DNA from: M2408 sp040386975
Lineage (GTDB): Bacteria; Bacteroidota; Bacteroidia; Flavobacteriales_D; Crocinitomicaceae
Direction of reading: 5' to 3'
Assembly (NCBI GenBank): GCA_040386975.1
Contig: JAZKEO010000001.1
Span: 83,048-147,047 of the forward strand
Length of the DNA stretch: 64,000 nucleotides
Shown here: one piece after another, positions 43,614 to 52,403 of the stretch
Layout of the letters: the number at the start of each line of letters is the position of its first letter
Position numbering within the stretch: position 1 is the first letter of the stretch
Program-made: the position numbers and the translations under genes
The notes under the pieces: model-generated
What the model was told of the DNA's origin: nothing
Database searches by the model: none
What the model saw: only the letters and a program-made list of their open reading frames with translations

Positions 43614-43621
43614 CAAAGATA
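43614..43621 (-). promoter_or_regulatory. Promoter -7 box (TATCTTTG) for the M43 peptidase gene
   Basis: Perfect TAnnTTTG on the minus strand, 40 nt before the ATG. Confidence 0.6.
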
Positions 43622-43681
43622 GGAATTTTTTATTTATATAAGCAAATTGTAAATTTACTTAATATTTTGATTTGTATTCTA

Positions 43682-44074
43682 TTAAAAAGGTAAATCGTCG
43701 TCAGCTTTTTCAACTGTTAATTCAGCGTTAGTAGTAGAAATTGGGTCTAAATTCATTGCTGAAGGTCCAGAAGTTGGAATTCCACCGCCGTTTCCAGCAA
43801 CTTTATCAATTCTCCAAGCTTCCAAAGTGTTGAAGTATTTTACTTCTCCTTGTGGACTTGTCCATTCACGACCTCTTAAATTGAAAGAAACTTCAATTTG
43901 GTCATTCACATTAATTCCATCAACTAAAGAACATTTGTCTTGTGTTAATTGAAACATAATATCCTGTGGATACATAGATGAATTGTCAGTAACAACAAAT
44001 TCTCTCTTTGCGAATTTTTCAGAAACTTGTACCATTGGAGATACTACTTTTACTACACCTTGTAATTTAAACAT
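43682..44074 (-). CDS. DUF3127 family protein, OB-fold SSB-like
   Basis: 130 residues. The N-terminal about 90 residues, MFKLQGVVKVVSPMVQVSEKF through VSFNLRGREWTSPQGEVKYFNTLEAW, look like an oligonucleotide-binding fold of the SSB kind and match the Bacteroidota DUF3127 family. A disordered, Gly/Ser/Thr-rich linker follows and the protein ends EKADDDLPF, closely resembling the acidic C-terminal tip of single-stranded DNA-binding proteins that recruits repair and replication enzymes. It lies 11 nt after the flavin reductase gene on the same strand. A true SSB-like function is inference from tail and fold. Confidence 0.83.
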   Translation of the reverse strand: MFKLQGVVKVVSPMVQVSEKFAKREFVVTDNSSMYPQDIMFQLTQDKCSLVDGINVNDQIEVSFNLRGREWTSPQGEVKYFNTLEAWRIDKVAGNGGGIPTSGPSAMNLDPISTTNAELTVEKADDDLPF

Positions 44075-44085
44075 AATCTTTTAAG

Positions 44086-44979
44086 TTAATTGTTAAACGA
44101 AAGCAAGGTCAACCAAGCCTCATTTACCTTATTGTTTTTTAGCAATTCTTTTGCATGTTGATGCAAAGTTAATTCTAATTTTTGTGGATTTTGCTCTAAA
44201 GAGACAAAAATTTCACTTAATTCCAATAATTTATATTCGTTTACATCTGTTTCATTAGGGATTTTCTCAATACTTGCTAAGATTCCCAAATCATTTCCAG
44301 ATAAAATTTCACTTTTTAAAACATCTTGAGGTAAATTGTCAAAACCTATTCCAATGGTTGTTAATGGTTTCTGAATTTCAAACATGGAGTTTTTATTTGC
44401 ATGACAATACCAATTTCCTCCCATTCTTGAAACCAAATTTATTTTAAATTGGTCAATTAAACCATTTTCATCAAGAACATTTTCGTTAACGTGAATTTTT
44501 AAAACCTCACAAATAACCAAATTTCCCGCTCCACCTTCTGAACCAAGTTCGATAACTTGATTTACTTTACATTCAAATTGAACAGGTGATTCTGCAACCC
44601 GAAATGGTTTGATTAAATCAGATTGAATAGGAGTAAAGCCCGCTTTTTTAAATTCATCAATTTCCGAAGGATAAGGTGAACTTGCCAAACTCATTTGTTG
44701 AACAATGTCGTAAGAAACTACATTGATAACAACTTCAGGAACATGTTTCACATTGTTATAGGTGTCTTTCGTTGTATTTGTTCGTCCATTTCTCGCAGGA
44801 GAAAAAATCATGATTGGTGGATTCGCACTAAACACATTAAAAAAACTAAATGGCGAAAGATTTGAATTCCCGTTTTCATCCATCGTTGAAGCGAAAGCTA
44901 TCGGACGGGGACCAATTGCTCCCAACAAAAGTTGATGAACTTTTTGAACAGAAATATCTTTTGGATCAAAACTTACCAT
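44086..44979 (-). CDS. Flavin reductase-like FMN-binding split-barrel protein
   Basis: 297 residues from MVSFDPKDISVQ; an in-frame ATG three codons upstream is less likely because family members start near here. The segment LLGAIGPRPIAFASTMDENG and SPFSFFNVFSANPPIMIFSP match the flavin reductase/FMN-binding split-barrel family (PF01613). NTTKDTYNNVKHVPEVVINVVSY follows. These proteins bind FMN and reduce flavins or act with oxygenases; the substrate is unknown. First gene of a likely two-gene operon with the DUF3127 protein, with its own promoter box 17 nt upstream. Confidence 0.87.
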   Translation of the reverse strand: MVSFDPKDISVQKVHQLLLGAIGPRPIAFASTMDENGNSNLSPFSFFNVFSANPPIMIFSPARNGRTNTTKDTYNNVKHVPEVVINVVSYDIVQQMSLASSPYPSEIDEFKKAGFTPIQSDLIKPFRVAESPVQFECKVNQVIELGSEGGAGNLVICEVLKIHVNENVLDENGLIDQFKINLVSRMGGNWYCHANKNSMFEIQKPLTTIGIGFDNLPQDVLKSEILSGNDLGILASIEKIPNETDVNEYKLLELSEIFVSLEQNPQKLELTLHQHAKELLKNNKVNEAWLTLLSFNN

Positions 44980-44996
44980 TTGTAACAATTATTTTA

Positions 44997-45004
44997 CAAA
45001 AATA
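44997..45004 (-). promoter_or_regulatory. Promoter -7 box (TATTTTTG) for the flavin reductase-DUF3127 operon
   Basis: Perfect TAnnTTTG on the minus strand, about 17 nt before the ATG at 44979. Confidence 0.55.
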
Positions 45005-45155
45005 GCTTGAAATAATTAATTTTCAAATAAGAATTTGACAGAAAATGGAATTTTTATACATGTCTAAAAATTGAAATGCTATTTTTTGGAGTAAAAAAAA
45101 CATTTCCAGTAATTTTAAAACACTATTATATTTATATTTACAAAAAAAATTCATC

Positions 45156-46121
45156 ATGATTGTTGTTACAGGAGCCGCTGGTTTTATTGGGAGTTGTTTG
45201 GTAAGTCGTTTAAATAAAGAAGGAATTTCAAATTTAATTCTTGTTGATGATTTTAATAAACACGAAAAAGATGCCAATTTAGTTGGGAAGGATTACCTAG
45301 CAAAAGTATCACGTTCCGTTTTTGAATCTTGGCTTTCTGAAAACAAAGAAGCAGTTGAATTTATTTACCACATTGGAGCAAGAACGGATACAACTGAGTT
45401 TGATAAAGCTATTTTTGATGAGTTAAACGTCAATTATTCTAAAATGATTTGGGATTTTTGTTCAGAAAACGAGGTTCCTTTAGTTTATGCAAGTTCAGCT
45501 GCAACTTACGGTTTGGGTGAATTTGGTTACGAAGATTCGCACGAAATAATTCCGAAATTAAAACCCTTAAATCCTTACGGAGATTCAAAAAACGATTTTG
45601 ATATTTGGGCTTTGGAACAAAAAAAACAACCTCCTTTTTGGGCTGGATTGAAATTTTTCAATGTTTATGGTCCAAACGAATTCCACAAAGGAAGAATGGC
45701 TTCAGTGATTTTTCATGCCTTTAATCAAATCAAAGAAAAAGGTGAGATGAAATTATTTCGTTCACACAATCCAAATTACACGGATGGTGGACAGTTACGT
45801 GACTTTGTTTACGTGAAAGATGTTGTAGAAGTATGTTTGTATTTAAAAAATGAAAATCCAAGTTCTGGAATTTACAATTTAGGTTCTGGAATTGCACGAC
45901 CATTTTTAGATTTAGCAAAAAACACCTTTAAAGCATTGGATTTAGAAGCTCAAATTTCATTTATTGATACGCCAATTGATATTCGCGACAAATACCAATA
46001 TTTCACGGAAGCAAACATGTCAAAATTAATCAATTCGGGTTACAAAATTCCATTTCATACTTTAGAAGAAGGAGTGGAGGATTATGTGAAGAATTATTTG
46101 GTAAGAAACGTTTATTATTAA
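45156..46121 (+). CDS. hldD: ADP-L-glycero-D-manno-heptose 6-epimerase
   Basis: 321 residues, short-chain dehydrogenase fold. The NAD(P) site is TGAAGFIGS (5-13); the YxxxK pair is Y141-K145 (LNPYGDSKNDFD), and FNVYGPNEFHKGRMASV and YTDGGQLRDFVYVKDV are HldD/RfaD signatures. It converts ADP-D-glycero- to ADP-L-glycero-manno-heptose for the LPS inner core. Other heptose genes are not in the window. Closed by a strong terminator. Confidence 0.93.
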   Translation: MIVVTGAAGFIGSCLVSRLNKEGISNLILVDDFNKHEKDANLVGKDYLAKVSRSVFESWLSENKEAVEFIYHIGARTDTTEFDKAIFDELNVNYSKMIWDFCSENEVPLVYASSAATYGLGEFGYEDSHEIIPKLKPLNPYGDSKNDFDIWALEQKKQPPFWAGLKFFNVYGPNEFHKGRMASVIFHAFNQIKEKGEMKLFRSHNPNYTDGGQLRDFVYVKDVVEVCLYLKNENPSSGIYNLGSGIARPFLDLAKNTFKALDLEAQISFIDTPIDIRDKYQYFTEANMSKLINSGYKIPFHTLEEGVEDYVKNYLVRNVYY

Positions 46122-46134
46122 AAACAAAAGGGAT

Positions 46135-46175
46135 AAAACAAAAAGGGTTGAAAATTTTCAACCCTTTTTGTTTTT
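46135..46175. terminator. Bidirectional terminator between hldD and the PGRP amidase gene
   Basis: Perfect 20-base arms, starting AAAACAAAAAGGGTTG and mirrored by TTTTTGTTTT; T runs on both strands. It serves hldD (+) and the amidase gene (-), which converge here. Confidence 0.88.
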
Positions 46176-46217
46176 AAAGTGATAGTGAGCACACTGAGCT
46201 TGTCGAAGTGCGAAGTA

Positions 46218-49200
46218 TTAATTCTTAATAAATCGTTTTAAAACTTGTTTATCGTTTTCAAGAACTCCAACAAAATAAATTCCATTAATCAATTCTGAAA
46301 CATCGATAGCGTTTTCTAATTCTGATTTTTTTGTTATAACAACTTGTCCTCGTAAATCATAGATTTGAATGTCTTTACCAGCTTCCATTCCTAAAATATT
46401 TAAGATGTGAGTTGTAGGATTTGGGAAAACACTAATTTCTACTTTTTCTGAAAGAATCTCTGAAATCGGTTCGTTATTATGAATCATTCCTGCAACAATT
46501 AAAACTCCATTTGATGATTTAACAGAAGAAGTAAAACCTGAAGAATTATATGATTTTACTGAAACATAATAAGTAGTTCCAACAGTTAAAGCTAAAGCAG
46601 TTTTTGTGAAAGCTAAAGTATTACCAATATTTGTCCAAGAAACAATATTTGAACCTCCAGTTGTTGTTCCAATCGCATAACTGTAAGAAGTTACCGTGTT
46701 GTTTGGGTCTGTTGTTGCTAACCAATTTCCAGAAATACTTGTTGTACTTGTTTGAGTTGCAATATCAGCTCCAGTTCCATCATTTACATTTGTTAAAATA
46801 TTTGGGCCATAGAAATCAACATTTACATTTTTTGAACTTTCTAAAGAAATATTGTTTGCAATGTCTGTATTTATGGTAACAATTTTACCTGAACTAGCCG
46901 TTTGATTCACATTTTGGTAACGAATTTCTTTTGTTGTAGCGTTTCCAACTGTTACAACCGCTGTATTTGAACGAGATTTAAAAACTCTAAAATCATCGTA
47001 TTCAGCTAAGCATTCTCCTGTTCTCAAAGAAACTTGATTTCCAAGTGTTAATGGTGTAGTATCTGTCCAAGTTGCTTTCATGACATCATTTTGATAAACG
47101 ATGATTTCCCCTGTAACAGTATTTAAAATCACTTTGTAATCGTATTGCACTCCTGGAGTAACAGTACAAGCAGCTTCAACTTTTAATGACATCACATTGT
47201 TTAAGTATTCATAAATTTGAACAACGTTTCCGTCTGCTCTGAAATAAACCATGTATGAATTTAATCTATTAGATTGACTCGCGTCTTCACAAAAGAAATG
47301 TAAACCAGCACGTTTGTTTGTTCCAGTTCCAGAAATCTTCATTTTCCAGTTATATAGATATTGATTTCCAGTAGCTTGCGTTAAGGATGTGTACAAGTTT
47401 GTATTTGCATTTAATCCATCTTGTTGAGTAAGAACACCGCTTGTAACAGCCCAAGTTCCACCTGAAGCTGTCCAATCAGCATGAATAGCAGTATTGAAAT
47501 TGTCGTTGTAAAAACCAAATGTCTTATTTGAACGTCTATCAGATCCAGTTAAATCTGTAACTTGATAAAATTTATTTTTTAAGCCACTACCACCAGCGTT
47601 ATCTGCATCAGTAAATGTAGCAGTAAAATTAGTTGAAACTAAATTTGCACTAGTTACAGTAGTTGTTGGTTTTGTAACATCAGCACAAACAGAAGCTGTA
47701 ATCGCTAAGGTTCTAGCGATACTTGTTCCACAAGAATTTGAAGCTGTAACAGAAATATTTCCACTCGTTGATCCAGCTAAAACTGAAATTGTAGTTGAAT
47801 TTTGTCCGGTTGAAATTGTACTACCACTTGGAACAGACCAAGTGTATGAACTCGCCCCACTTACAGCTGAAATATTATATGAATAACTTGTTCCTGAACA
47901 AACACTTGCTGAACCAGTGATTGCTGATGCTTGAGTAGGCGCAGAACTTGAAGTTATAGCTAAAGTTCTTAAAGCACTTGTTCCACATGAATTCGATGCA
48001 GAAACTGAAATATTCCCGCTTGTAGTTCCTGCTAAAACTGAAATAGTAGTCGAATTTTGTCCTGATGAAATTGTACTTCCACTAGGAACAGACCAAGTGT
48101 AAGAAGTAGCATTAGAAACTGTTGGAATTGAATAAGAGTTTGTTGTTCCAGAGCAAATACTTGCGGTTCCAGTAATTGTGCTTGGTTGTGAAGCAATCGC
48201 TTTTGTAGTGATAGATAATGTTCTTAAACTACTTGATCCACATACATTATTTGCTGAAACGGCAACATTTCCACTAGTGTTAGAGAAGGTTACTGAAATT
48301 GCGTTTGTGTTTTGACCAGTTGTGATTGTACTTCCTGAAGGAACTGTCCATGTATAAGAACTTGCACCAGAAACTGCAGCAATACTATAATTATAAGTTG
48401 ATCCAATACAAACATCTGTTGTTCCAGAAATTACACTTGGATATGCTGGAGCAGCATTCATTGTAAAAGGTGTTCCCGTATAAAAACTTGTATTATCCCA
48501 AATTCTCCAATAATAAGTTTGTCCTGCATTTAAAGTTAAAGGCGTAACTCCATCTGATTGCAAAACAAAATTTGCAGGTCCAGAATAAGATGTTAATCCA
48601 GAAACATATTTATAGTAAGGAGTTGTAAATGAAGCAGAACTTGAAACTTGGATATACCAACCAGTTCCTGAGTTTGTCCATGAGAAATTCACATTATTTG
48701 TTGGACAAGCCCCGACTGTAGAAACTAAGTTTGAAGGTGTTAAAACTACGGTGTTACAAGCATTAATGATATTTGTAACTTCGGTTCTCATTGTTGGTAG
48801 TAAAGCATAAATTGCTGTTCCAGGACAAGCAGTTCCTCCAATATTTGTGTCTTTATGCCCTAAAATTCTTGGAAGAGTAGCAGTTCCACCACTTTGTAAC
48901 AATAAACTTGCACTTGTATTTGGCGTAATATTTCTTGATTTGAACCACCAAGCTAACATTTCATATACTTTTTGAAGTTGAATAGCAGTTGGTTGCGTAA
49001 CATCACCGTTACCTAAAAAATTAATTCCAATTGATTTTCCGTTAGAGTTTCCTGCGTGAGCTCCTTGAACATCAACTGTTAAATAGTTTGCGTTTTTTCT
49101 TCCTAAAAACACATTTCCATATTTATCAAATAAGTAATTGTAACCAATATCTGACCAACCTAAAGTATTTACGTGATAATTCCAATAAGAGCGAACAACG

Positions 49201-49925
49201 GCATAACCGTCTGTGTAAGTGTCAGGGGAAGCACCGTGGTGAATTACTGTATGAGTAGGAGTGATTGTTGTTGGCGTGTAACTCGCTCCAGTACAAGCTG
49301 TGTAAGAGCCACACCAGTCAGCACGTTGAATAATAGTTGGGGTAGCTGGACAAGTAATTGACTTCTCCATGGAAGATGATTTTAAAACATCTGTTGCATG
49401 ACGAGAATCGATTTCCTTACTTAAATCCATTACATCGATACGAATTTGGTCAATAGAAACTCCACTTGGAGGAGTAATTACTATAAATAATTGCTTTCTA
49501 GCAGATTCATCATATCCGAAAAATAATTCTGACCAATACATGCCAGTTGTAGTTTCTTCTGGAACATTTTCTCCCTCTCCAGTTTTTACATGTCCAAATA
49601 CTTTTTCAGAAGGAGTTTTTTCTGTTTTAAATGCAATTTTAAAATCACCAGCTTTAATGTTATTATTACTTGATTTCCAACCAATACCAAAACAAGTAAA
49701 TGCGGATGAAGTTTCAAATTTTAAAACATAACTATCATCAACTTTTTTTAAATCTTGTGCTTCAAAAATGTGAACACTTGAAGAAACACCTCTTTTTTTA
49801 GTTTCGTCGAATGATTTAGAAATATTTGTTTTGGAAATGCTATTTTCATCAATGCGTAGGTTTTGAGAAAATAAACTTAGTTTTAAAGAGAATAAAATTA
49901 CAGTAGTAAAAATTATTTTTTTCAT
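46218..49925 (-). CDS. Giant secreted PGRP/amidase_2 N-acetylmuramoyl-L-alanine amidase with tandem PKD-like domains and T9SS sorting domain
   Basis: 1235 residues. Signal peptide MKKIIFTTVILFSLKLSLFSQ. A peptidoglycan-recognition/amidase_2 domain (about 190-390) has zinc-ligand candidates H229/H230 (TVIHHGAS), H357 (LGHKD) and C367 (TACPG), so it is likely catalytic. From about 480 to 745 come three near-identical PKD-like beta domains (consensus SYTWSVPSGSTISTGQNSTTISV). A LamG-like/concanavalin-type domain follows (FGFYNDNFNTAIHADWTASGG on), then fibronectin-like strands (GTTYYVSVKSYNSSG) and a type A T9SS sorting domain (ISVFPNPTTHILNI, ending VLKRFIKN). It probably cleaves peptidoglycan of other cells or turns over surface wall material. 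Confidence 0.9.
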   Translation of the reverse strand: MKKIIFTTVILFSLKLSLFSQNLRIDENSISKTNISKSFDETKKRGVSSSVHIFEAQDLKKVDDSYVLKFETSSAFTCFGIGWKSSNNNIKAGDFKIAFKTEKTPSEKVFGHVKTGEGENVPEETTTGMYWSELFFGYDESARKQLFIVITPPSGVSIDQIRIDVMDLSKEIDSRHATDVLKSSSMEKSITCPATPTIIQRADWCGSYTACTGASYTPTTITPTHTVIHHGASPDTYTDGYAVVRSYWNYHVNTLGWSDIGYNYLFDKYGNVFLGRKNANYLTVDVQGAHAGNSNGKSIGINFLGNGDVTQPTAIQLQKVYEMLAWWFKSRNITPNTSASLLLQSGGTATLPRILGHKDTNIGGTACPGTAIYALLPTMRTEVTNIINACNTVVLTPSNLVSTVGACPTNNVNFSWTNSGTGWYIQVSSSASFTTPYYKYVSGLTSYSGPANFVLQSDGVTPLTLNAGQTYYWRIWDNTSFYTGTPFTMNAAPAYPSVISGTTDVCIGSTYNYSIAAVSGASSYTWTVPSGSTITTGQNTNAISVTFSNTSGNVAVSANNVCGSSSLRTLSITTKAIASQPSTITGTASICSGTTNSYSIPTVSNATSYTWSVPSGSTISSGQNSTTISVLAGTTSGNISVSASNSCGTSALRTLAITSSSAPTQASAITGSASVCSGTSYSYNISAVSGASSYTWSVPSGSTISTGQNSTTISVLAGSTSGNISVTASNSCGTSIARTLAITASVCADVTKPTTTVTSANLVSTNFTATFTDADNAGGSGLKNKFYQVTDLTGSDRRSNKTFGFYNDNFNTAIHADWTASGGTWAVTSGVLTQQDGLNANTNLYTSLTQATGNQYLYNWKMKISGTGTNKRAGLHFFCEDASQSNRLNSYMVYFRADGNVVQIYEYLNNVMSLKVEAACTVTPGVQYDYKVILNTVTGEIIVYQNDVMKATWTDTTPLTLGNQVSLRTGECLAEYDDFRVFKSRSNTAVVTVGNATTKEIRYQNVNQTASSGKIVTINTDIANNISLESSKNVNVDFYGPNILTNVNDGTGADIATQTSTTSISGNWLATTDPNNTVTSYSYAIGTTTGGSNIVSWTNIGNTLAFTKTALALTVGTTYYVSVKSYNSSGFTSSVKSSNGVLIVAGMIHNNEPISEILSEKVEISVFPNPTTHILNILGMEAGKDIQIYDLRGQVVITKKSELENAIDVSELINGIYFVGVLENDKQVLKRFIKN
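47690..48430 (-). repeat. Three tandem in-frame PKD-like domain repeats
   Basis: Coding repeats of about 81-85 codons within the amidase gene, each with TYTW- or SYTW-VPSGSTI-x-GQN and a CG(S/T)S-x-x-RTL(A/S)IT end. The second and third copies are the most alike in DNA, which marks them as recent duplicates. Confidence 0.85.
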
Positions 49926-49947
49926 AGCAAGGATTAATTTTTGACTG

Positions 49948-49955
49948 CAAATTTA
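49948..49955 (-). promoter_or_regulatory. Promoter -7 box (TAAATTTG) for the amidase gene
   Basis: Perfect TAnnTTTG on the minus strand, 22 nt before the ATG. Confidence 0.6.
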
Positions 49956-50260
49956 AGCCATTAATCTATATAAATAAAATTTTAATCTAAAAAAAGTCGA
50001 TTTATTTTTACTAAAACGGTTTAAAATAAAAACTAAAACCGTTTTGTAAAATTGAGGTTAAATAAAAATTATTAAAAAAGATAAAATTTGGGCTAAATAA
50101 CTCAAATTTAAAGTTTTAATCAGCAATTTTCATGTGATTTTTTAGAGTTAATTTGAAATATTTGGTTTTAGGCATTTTTTAAGTGATAATTTTGGAGTTT
50201 ACTTGAGTAAATGACAAAATTTGAACAAAAAATAACGAGAAAGAAAGATTTCAAATGGCT
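49956..50260. other. AT-rich gap with one inverted repeat
   Basis: No coding signal. The only structure I see is AAAACGGTTT ... AAACCGTTTT (50013-50045) with a 13-base A-rich loop, about 60 bases upstream of the amidase promoter box. It could be an operator or terminator for minus-strand transcription from 51.2 kb; nothing else supports either. Confidence 0.4.
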
Positions 50261-51208
50261 CTAATTCGACCAAATTTCATTTAAACTAGCTTGAAAATAA
50301 AGTTTAGGTTTCCGAATTTCATTTTTTATAAAAACAGGCTTTCCCTCTGAATTTAATCTTGGATAATGTGGAGTATTTCGTTTGTACGATTTTGGCATAA
50401 AAATCAAATCGTGGGAAATTTTATTTTGAACAATGTGACGAATTTGTTCATCATCAACACCTATTTTAACAGTTGAAATTTGATTATTTAAATAAAAATT
50501 GTCTTTCATATAGTTATTTAGATTTGAATTTATTCCAAAACTTAAAATTCCATGACTTGTTTTTCCGTAAGGTAAATTTTCAAGTGAACGGTAACCGTTA
50601 GGGCAATTTGGCAAAGAATCTTTTATCCAAACTGAATTTCGAGTTTCTCCTGTCCAGAGGTATAGATTGGTGAAAAGTTTCATGTCTTCCGTTCGGTAAC
50701 TTATTTGCATGGTGCCCGTTCTGAATTTGTCTCGAGCTTGGCCACCAAAAACATCATTTTCAAATAAAATGGAAACTTTTTTGGCGTGAATAGACCATGC
50801 ACCTGAACGTTGAGAGGTTTTCGCTTCATCAAAATACCACAAATAATTAAATCCCAAAGCATAATCGTATTTTGTATTATGGTTTAAAGCATCTAATTGA
50901 AAGTCAATTGTATTATTTTGTTTTCCAGCTAATAAAAGTGTTCCGAGAGCAATTCGAGTTTCAGTAAACATTTTCCGTTTCCCATAACTTGTGAAATTGA
51001 ATTTTGTTTGAGTTCCAAGATTTATTTGATAAAAATTAGCTTGATAAAAAACATTAGTAATCAAGCCTACCGAGTTGACATGCGTTCCAAAATTTAAAGT
51101 CAAACCAATTTGAGAACCAAAATTTGCTTTATTTTGAGAAATAGCATGAAAATGAAAACTTAAAGTAAGTATCAAAAAGGCACTATTTCTAAATCTAAGG
51201 TTCATCAA
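50261..51208 (-). CDS. Exported beta-barrel-like protein, possible 'polymorphic toxin type 23' family
   Basis: 315 residues with a signal peptide (LILTLSFHFHAISQ). The mature part is made of strand-length amphipathic segments (YQINLGTQTKFNFTSYG, YDYALGFNYLWYF) and contains ENDVFGGQARDKFRTG, like the family annotated in databases as polymorphic toxin type 23 in Bacteroidota. Most such proteins look more like outer-membrane barrel or solute-associated proteins than toxins, and no immunity gene is next to this one. Lone gene; no promoter box of the usual form seen. The family resemblance is from memory and should be tested. Confidence 0.55.
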   Translation of the reverse strand: MMNLRFRNSAFLILTLSFHFHAISQNKANFGSQIGLTLNFGTHVNSVGLITNVFYQANFYQINLGTQTKFNFTSYGKRKMFTETRIALGTLLLAGKQNNTIDFQLDALNHNTKYDYALGFNYLWYFDEAKTSQRSGAWSIHAKKVSILFENDVFGGQARDKFRTGTMQISYRTEDMKLFTNLYLWTGETRNSVWIKDSLPNCPNGYRSLENLPYGKTSHGILSFGINSNLNNYMKDNFYLNNQISTVKIGVDDEQIRHIVQNKISHDLIFMPKSYKRNTPHYPRLNSEGKPVFIKNEIRKPKLYFQASLNEIWSN

Positions 51209-51281
51209 ATTGGTATTTTTCCTTTTAAAACAAAAATTAAGCCATCTGTAAAACTAAATATTTTATTTCAAGTAAAATTAT

Positions 51282-51289
51282 TATTTTTG
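51282..51289 (+). promoter_or_regulatory. Promoter -7 box (TATTTTTG) five bases before a start codon
   Basis: Perfect TAnnTTTG, GTAGA, then ATG at 51295. Transcription should begin at or near the A of the ATG, giving a nearly leaderless message for the LytS-like kinase. Confidence 0.6.
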
Positions 51290-51294
51290 GTAGA

Positions 51295-52344
51295 ATGCAA
51301 ACATCACGTTTTTTATATTGGGGAGCTCAAGTTGGAGGCTGGTCGGCTTATGGAATTTTAATTTTCCTTGCTACATACGCTGATAATCCAACAAAACTGA
51401 ACTTTGATTTATTCATTTCTTTAAGTCTATTTTTGCTTTGTGGAATCGCGGTTACACATTTGATGCGGAATATTTTCATCAAGTTGGGATTACTCAACAT
51501 GAAATTAGCACCTTTAATTCCTAGAATTATCTTATTTTCGATTATTACGGCAACAATAATGGCTTTTTTGAATCATTTTGTTACGGTTTTTATCGAAAAA
51601 GACACTTCACTTGTTATTTTATCACTTAGTTTTTTGATAAATATCATGTCTTTATCTCTTTTGATTATTTTATGGAATGCGATTTACTTTACCTATCATT
51701 TCTTTGGCAAAAGTATCAAACAAGAGTTGGAAGTTTTAAAAATTGAGGCTAGTCAGAATGAAATTGAACTAAAAAGTTTACGTTCTCAGATAAATCCCCA
51801 TTTTTTATTTAATTCCTTAAACAGTATTCGTGCTTTGATTGATATTGAACCCAAATCAGCGAAAGAAAGTGTGACAAAATTGTCTAATTTGTTAAGAAAA
51901 TCATTGGTTCAAGGAAAAAATGCCTACATTTCAGTGAGTGAAGAAATTGAGTTGGTGAAAAATTATTTGGACTTAGAAAAAATTCGTTTCGAGGAACGTT
52001 TAGATGTTTTTTGGTATGTCGATGAAAATGTTTTGACGAAAGAAATTCCGCCTTTTATTATTCATACTCAAGTTGAAAATGCCATTAAACATGGAATATC
52101 AAAATTAATCAAAGGTGGTAGAATTGAGATTAATATTAATGAAAATGATGGTAATTACCTTCAAATCATCATAAAAAACACAGGTAAGATTGTGGAGAAA
52201 AATCAAGATATGCTTCACAGTGAAACTGGAATTGGAATTGAAAACACGAAACGTCGTTTGGACTTGCAGTACAAAGGAAAAGCAAATTTTAACCTTTATG
52301 AAGAAGAGGGAAATGTTTTTTGTTGCATAGAAATTAAGGATTAA
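51295..52344 (+). CDS. LytS/YehU-type sensor histidine kinase
   Basis: 349 residues. Four membrane helices occupy about 1-140, then His_kinase domain with H169 in SQINPHFLFNSLNSIRAL, and HATPase_c domain (PPFIIHTQVENAIKHGISK, and ETGIGIENTKRRLDLQYKGK). The NPHFLFN motif is diagnostic of the LytS/5TM class. It should phosphorylate the LytTR regulator whose gene follows 59 nt downstream. Signal unknown. The promoter geometry predicts a leaderless mRNA. Confidence 0.93.
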   Translation: MQTSRFLYWGAQVGGWSAYGILIFLATYADNPTKLNFDLFISLSLFLLCGIAVTHLMRNIFIKLGLLNMKLAPLIPRIILFSIITATIMAFLNHFVTVFIEKDTSLVILSLSFLINIMSLSLLIILWNAIYFTYHFFGKSIKQELEVLKIEASQNEIELKSLRSQINPHFLFNSLNSIRALIDIEPKSAKESVTKLSNLLRKSLVQGKNAYISVSEEIELVKNYLDLEKIRFEERLDVFWYVDENVLTKEIPPFIIHTQVENAIKHGISKLIKGGRIEININENDGNYLQIIIKNTGKIVEKNQDMLHSETGIGIENTKRRLDLQYKGKANFNLYEEEGNVFCCIEIKD

Positions 52345-52403
52345 TGCTTCGGCATTTCAACAGGCTCAATGACCTCAGTAAATTATTAAATTAAGAAATT
52401 ATT

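Noticed and set aside
47690..48430. DNA repeats in the amidase gene as a mobile or assembly artefact
   Set aside because: The frame is continuous, the copies differ at many codons, and each encodes a complete PKD-like domain, so this is normal domain duplication.
50013..50045. AAAACGGTTT / AAACCGTTTT inverted repeat as a terminator or operator
   Set aside because: It has only A/T-rich surroundings, no clear client gene at the right distance, and no second copy in the window, so I list it only as a feature of the gap.
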